Assembly (NCBI GenBank): GCA_026125595.1
Contig: JAHCKV010000004.1
Coordinates: 1-32,123, forward strand
Length of the DNA: 32,123 nucleotides
DNA from: Burkholderiales bacterium
GTDB lineage: Bacteria; Pseudomonadota; Gammaproteobacteria; Burkholderiales; Ga0077523
Direction of reading: 5' to 3'
Shown: one piece after another, positions 25,409 through 32,123 of the stretch
Layout: each line of letters starts with the position of its first letter
How positions within the stretch are numbered: the stretch's first letter is position 1
Notes under the pieces: model-generated
The model's input: the letters and a program-made list of their open reading frames with translations, nothing else
What the model was told of the DNA's origin: nothing
Database searches by the model: none
Position numbers and translations under genes: made by a program

Positions 25409-26024
25409 CGCCGGTCAGCGCCATCACGTAAGGCTCGATTCCGGCCCAAACGCCGGCAGCTTTGGCCTCACGCGCAATCTCCGCGGGCGTTGCCTTCCGC
25501 CGCCGCAGCGCTTGGCGCAGGCCCTCGAGGGCAAGGGCATCGCCCACCGTTCGACGATAGCGGAACAGGTCGGCTACGGTCTTGGCAACGCCGAACACGG
25601 GCACGGTTGTACCGGCGATCTTCTTGTGCTCGACGCCGCGGTGTAGAAGCTCGTCGGAGAATCGGGCGACTCGGATCGGCGGGTAGCTGACGCGAGGGCG
25701 CCAGTCCTTGCGGCCGATGGCGATCCAGACCTTCGGCGGCATTTGGTCGGTCAGTCCGTGGAAGGCCAGCGCAGATGCCAGGCAGATGATGCCCCTCGGC
25801 ACGAGCCGCGCCGCTTCAGCTAGCGATTGCTGGGGATCGAGCTTGGCGTCGGGCAGTTGGTACAGGCCACGAGCAAGACGCACGACCTCACCGGCACGCT
25901 CCATGCGGCCCACCGTGGTGGCGGTGATGCCCGCCTCGCTGAACTCAGCCAGCCGCGTCATGCCCCGCCGCCTGAGCAGAGCCAGCGCCTGGGCGCGTTG
26001 CGTGAAGATCTCAGAGTCGGACAT
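25401..26024 (-). CDS. abiEi: AbiEi-family type IV antitoxin
   Basis: A 207-residue protein beginning MSDSEIFTQRAQALALL. It has an amino-terminal winged helix (MTRLAEFSEAGITATTVGRMERAGEVVRLARGLYQLP, about 22-58) and a carboxy-terminal domain with IICLASALAFHGLTDQMP, HRGVEHKKIAGTTVPVFGVAKTVADLF and ALEGLRQALRR, all typical of AbiEi antitoxins. These repress their own operon and neutralise the AbiEii nucleotidyltransferase. The ATG at 26024 has GAGGAG nearby; an earlier ATG at 26093 lies before the promoter-like boxes and is rejected. The toxin downstream is truncated, so the antitoxin is either a relic or is kept as a regulator or as an antidote to other AbiEii toxins. Confidence 0.88.
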   Translation of the reverse strand: MSDSEIFTQRAQALALLRRRGMTRLAEFSEAGITATTVGRMERAGEVVRLARGLYQLPDAKLDPQQSLAEAARLVPRGIICLASALAFHGLTDQMPPKVWIAIGRKDWRPRVSYPPIRVARFSDELLHRGVEHKKIAGTTVPVFGVAKTVADLFRYRRTVGDALALEGLRQALRRRKATPAEIAREAKAAGVWAGIEPYVMALTGDA

Positions 26025-26063
26025 GTTGTGACTCCTCGGGTGAATCAACGAATTGTCCGAGGT

Positions 26064-26093
26064 TTTATACCACTCCGCGGCGCTTGCGAGCAA
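26064..26093 (-). promoter_or_regulatory. Predicted promoter of the right-hand abiEi
   Basis: On the - strand TTGCTC (26093-26088) and TATAAA (26069-26064) are separated by 18 bases, a fair sigma-70 match, 40 bases upstream of the ATG. Between it and the gene lies a six-base dyad (CCGAGG at 26057-26062 and CCTCGG at 26034-26039, 17-base spacer) that could be an autoregulatory operator. Confidence 0.5.
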
Positions 26094-26195
26094 CTTGGAT
26101 GCAGCGAAGCTCGCCGACCCCGTCGCGTATTGCGTACTTCAATGCATCGCCGGGGCCCGACCCGCGGCCCCGGCGAGATGCCATCGGACTACCGA

Positions 26196-26873
26196 TCACG
26201 CGGTCTTCGTCAGCGCTTCAGCGATCGCCTTGCCGACCAGGCCACCGGAAGCCGGGTTCTGGCCGGTGATGAGGCGGCCGTCGACAACGAGCTTGGGCTG
26301 CCACACGTCCGCCGCTTCGTAGCGCGCACCTTCCGAACGCAACGCGCTTTCGAGGTCGAACGGCACGTCGGGCCTGGCGTAACCATCTTCCTCAGCGGTC
26401 GAGAATGACGTGAGCTTGCGGCCGCGCACCAGCGGTGTGCCGTCGTCGAGCGTCACGCCCAGGAAGGCGGAGGGTCCATGGCACACGGCGGCCACGATCC
26501 GCTCGGCGTTCCAGGCGCGGCGCACGGCGTTCTGCACCTCCGGGTTACGGGTGATGTCGACCATCGGGCCCAACCCACCGGGGAAGAAGATCGCATCGTA
26601 GTCGAGCACATCCACCTCCGACAGCTTGCGGCTGTGCGCCAGGCGACGATAGGCCTTGCTCTGCAGAAAGGCAGTCTGCTCGGGGTCGTTGGCATCGAAG
26701 CCGTCTTCCGGTGGCTTGCCGCCCTGCAGGGATGCGAATTCCACTGCGATGCCCGCCTTGTCGAGCGCCTCGAACGGGTGGGCGATCTCGGGGAAGAAGA
26801 AGCCCGTGGCGCGATCGCGCGGGCCGATCTTGGCTGCGTTTGTCACAACGAACAGAACATACGGGACGCTCAT
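26196..26873 (-). CDS. DJ-1/PfpI (Hsp31-like) family protein
   Basis: A 225-residue protein of the DJ-1/PfpI superfamily, class I glutamine-amidotransferase-like fold. The nucleophile elbow is AAVCHGPSAF with C131 and H132, preceded by DAIFFPGGLGPMVDI. The conserved glutamate is E29 in FFFPEIAHPFEAL. The layout (GFFFPE, GGKPPEDGFDAND, LTSFSTAEEDG) matches Hsp31-like members, several of which act as glutathione-independent glyoxalases or protein/nucleotide deglycases. The real substrate cannot be told from sequence. A strong AAGGAG precedes the ATG. It diverges from a LysR regulator gene with 125 bases between, so that regulator probably controls it. Between this gene and the right-hand antitoxin, apart from the abiEi promoter, I see only non-coding GC-rich sequence. 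Confidence 0.9.
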   Translation of the reverse strand: MSVPYVLFVVTNAAKIGPRDRATGFFFPEIAHPFEALDKAGIAVEFASLQGGKPPEDGFDANDPEQTAFLQSKAYRRLAHSRKLSEVDVLDYDAIFFPGGLGPMVDITRNPEVQNAVRRAWNAERIVAAVCHGPSAFLGVTLDDGTPLVRGRKLTSFSTAEEDGYARPDVPFDLESALRSEGARYEAADVWQPKLVVDGRLITGQNPASGGLVGKAIAEALTKTA

Positions 26874-26998
26874 GATTTTCTCCTTTCGTGTCGAAATCCC
26901 GAATGGCTTCGGGCTGGTTGAACGATAAGGAGAGTCCGGCTGGTCGAGTAGCCGTGCCCGGATTGACAGATTGGAAAACGGAACAAGACAATCGGCCC

Positions 26999-27901
26999 AT
27001 GAATCAAGACACGTCGATTCTCGACGAACTGCGGGCCATGGCGGTGTTCGCCATGGTGGTGCGCAGCGGCAGCTTTGCCGCCGCCGCCCGCACGCTGGGG
27101 CTCTCCCGCGCCGTGGTGAGCCACCACGTCCGCACGCTCGAGATCAAGCTCGGCGTGCCGCTGGCCCAACGCAGCACACGCAGCTTCAGCCTCACGCCTG
27201 CGGGCGAGGCGTTCCGCGTGCATTGCGAGCGTTTGCTCGAAGAAGCGTCCGACGGTCTCCGCGGCATGGAACTGCTGCGCAGCGAACCGCGCGGTGAAGT
27301 GCGACTCACGTGCTCCCACCATTTCGGCCACAAGCGCATCCTGCCGGCGCTGTTGACGTTCCGGCGGCGCTATCCGGCCATCCGTCTGCATGTGGCCATG
27401 GGTGACGCCAACGTCGATCTGGTGCAGAAGGGCATCGAGCTCGCCGTGCGGGCGGGGCCACTGCCGGATTCCGACATGGTCGCTCAGCTACTCGTGCGCG
27501 AGGCGACGATGCTGTGTGCTTCGCCGGCCTACCTGCGTCGCCATGGCACGCCGAAGACGGTTGCCGATCTGACGCAGCAACGCTGGGTGGTGTATCCGCC
27601 CGGCCAGCGCGCGGTCACCGTGCACACAGAAGGGCGCAGCATCGAGGTGCCGGTGCAGGGTGACGTCGTCACCGACAGCGCCGCGTCGCGGCTGGCCTTC
27701 GTGCTGGCCGGTGAAGGCATCGCGCGGCTGCCGGCCTACGACGCCGCCACGCCACTCGCCGCCGGCGAACTCGTGCGCCTGGTGCCAGAGGTCGAAACCA
27801 CCCCGCTGGAGATCTTCCTGCTGCACTCGAAGCGCATCGGACCCAGCGCCCGACTGCTGCGGGATTTCCTGCTGACCACGGCGCGAGAGCTGGGGCGGTA
27901 G
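26999..27901 (+). CDS. LysR-family transcriptional regulator
   Basis: A 300-residue LysR-type regulator. The winged helix-turn-helix is at the amino end (MAVFAMVVRSGSFAAAARTLGLSRAVVSHHVRTLE). The carboxy two-thirds are a substrate-binding domain starting near LLRSEPRGEVRLTCSHHFG. Features such as IELAVRAGPLPDSDMVAQLL and ASPAYLRRHGTPKTVADL place it in the large CrgA/DsdC-like group of LysR proteins, whose members often control a divergent neighbour. The ATG at 26999 gives the normal start; the frame is open to 26888, but that part is the shared promoter region. The stop codon is inside an eight-base dyad (GGCGGTAG at 27894 and CTACCGCC at 27921) that might end the transcript, but there is no T run after it. 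Confidence 0.92.
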   Translation: MNQDTSILDELRAMAVFAMVVRSGSFAAAARTLGLSRAVVSHHVRTLEIKLGVPLAQRSTRSFSLTPAGEAFRVHCERLLEEASDGLRGMELLRSEPRGEVRLTCSHHFGHKRILPALLTFRRRYPAIRLHVAMGDANVDLVQKGIELAVRAGPLPDSDMVAQLLVREATMLCASPAYLRRHGTPKTVADLTQQRWVVYPPGQRAVTVHTEGRSIEVPVQGDVVTDSAASRLAFVLAGEGIARLPAYDAATPLAAGELVRLVPEVETTPLEIFLLHSKRIGPSARLLRDFLLTTARELGR

Positions 27902-28002
27902 GCCGGACTAAGCCGATCGACTACCGCCAGAAAAAAGTTGGCGGCCTGGAGAAAAATGAAAATAAATCCAATTTTCGTCGATATCATGCAATTATCGGCT
28001 TT

Positions 28003-28019
28003 GTTTTCGCCACGAAAAC
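28003..28019. promoter_or_regulatory. 7-bp inverted repeat just upstream of the RloA-like gene
   Basis: GTTTTCG and CGAAAAC flank CCA, five bases before the ATG at 28024. It lies in an unusually AT-rich leader (about 27930-28010) that contrasts with the GC-rich surroundings and may hold the promoter (TTGGCG at 27938, AATAAA at 27961, 17-base spacing, a weak match). The dyad would overlap the ribosome-binding site, so it could act as an operator or a translation-blocking hairpin. Confidence 0.35.
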
Positions 28020-28023
28020 CGCC

Positions 28024-29345
28024 ATGCTCCTCGAATTCCGAGTCCGCAATTTCCGTTCGATCCGCGACGAGCAGGCTTTCAGTCTGGTCGCGGCCTCTGC
28101 CGACAAGGAGCTGGCCGGCACGCATTTGGCGCCCACCGGCCTGAAGCCCCTGCCGGCCGCTGTCCGTTCTTCGGTGGTCTACGGGCCCAGACCATTAGCG
28201 GCAAGAGCACGTTGCTCTTCGCGATCAATTACCTGCGCGCCATGGTGGCCGAATCAGCCACGGTGGTGCAGCCGGGGCAGACCTTCAACGTTCAGCCGTT
28301 CCGGTTGGATCCTCGTTCGGCAGGCGAGCCCACCGAGTTCGAGATCAGCTTCCTGGTAGATGGCGTGCGCCATCAATACCGGTTTGCGATGACGGCGCAG
28401 CGCATCGTCAGCGAGCAACTGATGGTGTGGCGCACCAGCCAGCGAAGCCAGTTGTTCAGTCGGCAGCCCAATGCTGCAGGCGATGGCTCCGAGTACGAAT
28501 TCAGCGCTTACCTGACTGGACCACGCAAACTGTGGCAGGAAAGCACTCGCCCCAACGCATTGTTCCTGTCGACGGCCGCCCAACTGAACAGCGAGTTGTT
28601 GGGGCCTGTGCATCAGTGGCTGGTGCAGAACCTTGTGATGCTGCCGGCCGGTGCCGCCTTCGACCCTGCGTTCACCACCGCGCTGCTGGAGAGCGTCGAA
28701 GGGCGAGCTGCCGTTCGCGACTTTCTGGTAACGGCCGATATCTCCATCGCAGACGTGCTGGCTGTGCCACGCAAGGGACTTCGCGGGCAGATCCTGTTCC
28801 AGCCTGGCGGCGTCGCCCAGGCGCAGCAAGAAGAAGGCGAGTTTCTGTTTCCGGTCTTCGAGCACCGCACGGAACGCGGCACCGCGAAGTTCGACCTGCA
28901 CGAGGAGTCGGAGGGAACCCAACGCCTGTTCAGCCTCGCCGCACCGGTGCTCGACGCGCTGAAGAATGGCCGTGTGTTGATTGTGGATGAACTCGATCGC
29001 AGCCTGCACACGTTGCTGGTGCGTAGACTGATCGGCCTGTTCCACGACGCTGTTTTGAATCCTCATGGCGCCCAGCTCATTTTCAGCACCCATGACACAT
29101 CGCTGCTGGACCACACGCTGTTCCGCCGCGATCAGATCTGGTTCACCGAGAAGGACGAGAGCCAGGCCACACGCGTCTATCCGCTCACCGGCTTCAGTCC
29201 GCGCAAGCACGAGGCCTGGGAGCGCGGCTATCTGATGGGCCGATACGGCGCTGTGCCCATGTTCCGCGAGCTTCCGGAATCGGCCGCGTCGGCAGGCACG
29301 CCACCGATGTCAACGCCGACGACGGGTTCCACGGTCGCCGCCTGA
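28024..29345 (+). pseudogene. AAA15/RloA-like (AbiLi-type) ATPase, frameshifted in the P-loop
   Basis: The start MLLEFRVRNFRSIRDEQAFSLV is typical of AAA15/RloA/AbiLi ATPases related to RecF and OLD. This frame runs to SSVVYGP (GGG CCC at 28183-28188). Then the P-loop continues in another frame as SGKSTLLFAINYLRAMV from 28197. The gap between GP and SGKST is 8 bases, two more than the usual N-x. The rest is intact: an inserted coupling domain, EGTQRLFSLAAPVLDAL (signature-like), VLIVDELDRSLH (Walker B), LIFSTHDTSLLD (H-loop), GRYGAVPMF near the end. Without recoding or a sequencing error no functional ATPase is made from this copy. The following rloB gene, 13 bases on, is intact. Together they form an RloAB/AbiL-like defence pair. 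Confidence 0.75.
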
Positions 29346-29358
29346 ATACGGCTACCCT

Positions 29359-30048
29359 ATGGGCAAGGACGATCAGCCCAAGCATCGACAGATCGCGCGA
29401 GACCTACGCCGCCGCACGGCCCAGCGCCAACCGGCTGACCGGCTGCTCATCGTGTGCGAGGGCGAGAAAACCGAACCGCGGTACTTGAACGAAATTCGCC
29501 AATCACTGCGACTTTCGTCGGCAAACGTACAAGTCCGGCCGGCCACGTGGGGCACGGCGCCGATGCAGGTCGTCGAATACGCCGAGACGCTGTTCTCGAA
29601 AGGCGATCGATCCTTGGGTGTCGCCGCCCGCAGCTTCGATCGAATCGTCGCCGTGTTCGATCGGGACGATCACCCCTCCTATCACGCTGCGCTCGACAAG
29701 GCGGCTGCTCTGAACGGACGGATGACGAATGACGAGAAAGTCCGCGTTCCGTTCGATGCGGTCGCGTCCGTCCCCTGTTTCGAGTTGTGGCTGTTGCTGC
29801 ATTTCGAAGAGGTGCTCGCCCCGCTCCATCGCGACGCAGTTTTGCAACGGCTGCGAGCGCATCTTCCGAACTACGAGAAGGGGCAGCCTGGTCTCTGGCG
29901 CTCGACGAAGGACGTCGTCGCGACCGCGATGCAGCGAGCCAATGCGCTGAAAGAAGCGGGCCACACGGCCCGCGACGGCCAGGCGCCCTTCACCGGAATG
30001 CACGGGTTGGTCGATCGGCTGCTGCACCTGAAGGATCAACCGCGGTAG
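29359..30048 (+). CDS. RloB family protein (AbiLii-like, TOPRIM-related)
   Basis: A 229-residue RloB-domain protein. The amino-terminal motif LLIVCEGEKTEPRYL (E34 and E36) and the segment IVAVFDRDDHPSYH (D101, D103, D104) are the acidic positions of a TOPRIM-like metal site. SVPCFELWLLLHFEE (138-151) is the RloB signature. RloB and AbiLii proteins are found after AAA15-type ATPases in restriction-linked and abortive-infection loci, where the pair is thought to be a nuclease effector with an ATPase sensor. The gene begins 13 bases after the RloA-like gene and looks complete. Because its ATPase partner is frameshifted, its activity or restraint in this strain is uncertain. Confidence 0.85.
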   Translation: MGKDDQPKHRQIARDLRRRTAQRQPADRLLIVCEGEKTEPRYLNEIRQSLRLSSANVQVRPATWGTAPMQVVEYAETLFSKGDRSLGVAARSFDRIVAVFDRDDHPSYHAALDKAAALNGRMTNDEKVRVPFDAVASVPCFELWLLLHFEEVLAPLHRDAVLQRLRAHLPNYEKGQPGLWRSTKDVVATAMQRANALKEAGHTARDGQAPFTGMHGLVDRLLHLKDQPR

Positions 30049-30057
30049 AGCGGATCC

Positions 30058-30077
30058 GGGAGCGAGCTTTCGCTTCC
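30058..30077 (+). terminator. Hairpin after rloB
   Basis: GGGAGCGA and TCGCTTCC pair over eight positions (one G-T wobble) around the loop GCTT, ten bases after the rloB stop. There is no T tract downstream, so it is only a possible terminator. Confidence 0.35.
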
Positions 30078-30215
30078 CCACCTTGGCGACCCACGGCCAT
30101 CTGCGGCATATTCCGCATCGCGCCGCTCGAAGTCTCGCGCCCGCCCACCCCGTTTCAAGCCGCCGACATCATGATGATGTGAAACCCCGCGCGGCTGTAC
30201 TTCCAGAAAAGCGAC

Positions 30216-32123
30216 ATGCAAGAAGACCTTGGCAGTTCCTTGCCGCACGAGGCGCACTTCCTTCCGGACGGAACACCCACGGGGCCGCTGCTGCGCGACC
30301 ACGATTGGGCAGCATCGAAGCTCGGGCACCCAACCCAGTGGCCACGACCCCTGCGGGCGACGGCAACGCTGATGCTGGACTCTCCCGTGGCCATGTGGCT
30401 CGGCTGGGGAGCCGAGCTGAACATGGTCTACAACGCACCCTACGCGCAGCTCCTCGGCGACAAACATCCCGGAGCGCTGGGTGCACCTCTGCGGGAGGTG
30501 TGGTCCGAGATCTGGCCGGACGTGGACGCTCTGGTGGCCGCCACGTTGTCGGGGCAGGCGCTGTTTCGCGAAGACATGCCGCTGCAGGTGAATCGGCAGG
30601 GTCGTGACGAGCAGGCGTGGTTCACGTTCTCGTATTCGCCGCTGCGTGACGACAGCGGAGCCATCCGGGGTCTGATCTGCACCGCCTGGGAGACGACCCA
30701 CAAGGTTCTGGCCATCCGCCGGATAGCCGAAAGCGAGTCGCGTCTGAAGGCGCTCGCGCTCGCCAGCACCAACGTGATCTATCGGATGAGCGCGGACTGG
30801 AACCGCATGCTCGAACTGAACGGCCAGGGTTTCGTGGCCGACACGACAGCGCCGAGCACGTCCTGGGCGGACAACTACATCCACCCGGACGATCGCCCGA
30901 TAGTGGATGCCGCCATTCAGCATGCCATCCGGACGCGAAGCAAGTTCGAACTCGAACACCGCGTGACCCGCATGGACGGCACCCTCGGCTGGACGCTGTC
31001 GCGAGCGATCCCCGTGCTCGATGAGACCGGCAGCATCGTCGAGTGGCTCGGCACGGCCACGGACATCACGAGCCGCCGCGCAGCACAGCAAGCGCTGGAG
31101 GAAACCAATCGCAGCCTCGAATTGCGCCTCGAAGAAGCCGTGGCGGAGCGGAAGCTTTTCGCCACGATCGTCGACTCGACCGACGCCATGGTGCAGGTGG
31201 CGGATCTCGATGGCCGTTGCGTTGCACTGAACCGCGCGGCGCGCAGCGGGCTGGCAGCGGTATATGGCGTCGAGCCGCGGATCGGCGACAACGTTCTGCA
31301 GCGTCTCGGCCCGGCCGACAACGGCGCCTGGGCGGCCGCGTGGCGCGCCGCACTGGAGGGCAAGGAATCCACCACGCTGGTTCCGTCGAGTAACCCGGAC
31401 CGACGAACAAGCACCTACGAAGTCCGCTTCAGCAATCTGCGCGACGGCGCCGGGCACGCCATCGGCGGATACCTGATCGCCACCGACGTCACGGCCCGGC
31501 TCGACGAGCAACGGCGCCTGACGGAAGCCGAATCGGCGTTGCGTCATGCCACGCAACGGGAAACCGAAGAGCGCTATCGGTTGGCGGTGCTGGCGACCAA
31601 CGACGCCATCTGGGACTGGCGACTCGCCGATGCCCACGTCGTGTGGAACAAGGCTCTGACAACACTGTTCGGGCATGACCACGATCAGACGAGCGCCGAC
31701 TGGTGGCTCGAACACATCCACCCGGACGACCGCTCCCGCGTCGAAGCGAGCATCCATGCCGTCATCGACGGGGGCGGAACCGCGTGGTCGGAGGAGTATC
31801 GCTTTCGCCGCGCGGATGGCAGCTACGCGGATATCTTCGACCGCGGAACGGTACTGCGGGACGACCGCGGCCACGCGCTGCGAATGATCGGCGCCATGCT
31901 CGATCTCACCGAGCGCAAGACGGCAGCGGCGGCGCTGCGCGAAAGCGAACGGAAGTTCCGGACGCTGTTCGATTCGATCGACGAGGGCTTCTGCGTCATC
32001 GAGTTCCTCGACGGTCCGCACGGTCCGCTGAGCGACTACGTGCACGTCTCGGCGAACCCCGCCTACACGGCCAACGCCGGCATCCCCGATGTCGTCGGCC
32101 AGCGCGTGCGCGACATGGTTCCC
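30216..32123 (+). CDS. Multi-PAS sensor protein, 5' part (runs off the window)
   Basis: The frame is open from an ATG at 30216 to the last base, 636 codons with no stop. It has at least four PAS-type sensor domains. Domain 1 is about residues 45-170 (PVAMWLGWGAELNMVYNAPYAQLLG; SYSPLRDDSGAIRGLICTAWETT). Domain 2 is about 180-300 (NYIHPDDRP; ending EWLGTATDITSRR). Domain 3 is about 320-430 (IVDSTDAMVQVADLDGR; ending GGYLIATDVTARL). Domain 4 is about 455-570 (HIHPDDRSRVEASI; ending MIGAMLDLTERK). A fifth begins near 590 (FRTLFDSIDEGFCVIEF). A coiled-coil linker lies at about 295-325. No transmembrane segment is visible, so it is probably cytosolic. Proteins starting this way usually end in a histidine kinase or a diguanylate cyclase; the output domain is outside the window. 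An alternative start cannot be excluded. Confidence 0.85.
   Translation, partial: MQEDLGSSLPHEAHFLPDGTPTGPLLRDHDWAASKLGHPTQWPRPLRATATLMLDSPVAMWLGWGAELNMVYNAPYAQLLGDKHPGALGAPLREVWSEIWPDVDALVAATLSGQALFREDMPLQVNRQGRDEQAWFTFSYSPLRDDSGAIRGLICTAWETTHKVLAIRRIAESESRLKALALASTNVIYRMSADWNRMLELNGQGFVADTTAPSTSWADNYIHPDDRPIVDAAIQHAIRTRSKFELEHRVTRMDGTLGWTLSRAIPVLDETGSIVEWLGTATDITSRRAAQQALEETNRSLELRLEEAVAERKLFATIVDSTDAMVQVADLDGRCVALNRAARSGLAAVYGVEPRIGDNVLQRLGPADNGAWAAAWRAALEGKESTTLVPSSNPDRRTSTYEVRFSNLRDGAGHAIGGYLIATDVTARLDEQRRLTEAESALRHATQRETEERYRLAVLATNDAIWDWRLADAHVVWNKALTTLFGHDHDQTSADWWLEHIHPDDRSRVEASIHAVIDGGGTAWSEEYRFRRADGSYADIFDRGTVLRDDRGHALRMIGAMLDLTERKTAAAALRESERKFRTLFDSIDEGFCVIEFLDGPHGPLSDYVHVSANPAYTANAGIPDVVGQRVRDMVP

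Noticed and set aside
30036-32045. A 669-codon antisense open frame opposite the PAS protein
   Set aside because: The + strand frame has several clear PAS domains over the same bases. The antisense product has no motif and is a GC-bias artefact.

Overview
The window is high-GC proteobacterial DNA. The gene order nadD-rsfS-rlmH-maf-rng, the homodimeric AceE-type pyruvate dehydrogenase and the N-terminus of RlmH (MRLVILAVGHRQPSW) point to a betaproteobacterium, probably Burkholderiales or a relative. No rRNA, tRNA, CRISPR array, insertion sequence or integrase was seen.

Positions 1-8541 are ordinary chromosome on the + strand: an AhpD-like peroxidase-related protein, the E1 and E2 subunits of pyruvate dehydrogenase (aceE, aceF), then a compact housekeeping run (nadD, rsfS, rlmH, maf, rng) with overlapping or nearly overlapping genes.

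Positions about 8700-26024 are an accessory defence island. Its edges are worn type IV toxin-antitoxin (AbiE-like) loci. On the left is a frameshifted fragment of a Fic protein, an intact AbiEi-type antitoxin with a dyad in its upstream region, and a decayed AbiEii-type toxin. On the right, on the - strand, is an intact AbiEi antitoxin and only the first 29 codons or so of its toxin. Both toxins point into the island and both are broken at its edges. Between them lies a DISARM-like cluster. Five + strand genes overlap by 1 or 4 bases (12709-22970): two unrecognised proteins, a NERD-nuclease/UvrD-like helicase fusion, DrmA (SF2 helicase) and DrmB (DUF1998). An AIPR-family gene diverges from the left end. 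A 5-methylcytosine methyltransferase (DrmMII-like) and a divergent Vsr mismatch endonuclease sit on the right. No phospholipase-D protein DrmC is present, so this is not a textbook DISARM locus. The helicase fusion, the two unknown proteins and the AIPR protein are the most likely new components. The expected logic is host marking by the methyltransferase, repair of deaminated 5mC by Vsr, and recognition or processing of unmodified invading DNA by the helicase/DUF1998/nuclease proteins. That logic is inference from families, not shown by the sequence.

Positions 26196-32123 return to mixed content: a DJ-1/PfpI-family gene divergent from a LysR regulator, a second small defence-type pair (an AAA15/RloA-like ATPase with a frameshift in its P-loop, followed by an intact RloB), and the start of a multi-PAS sensor protein that runs off the end of the window.
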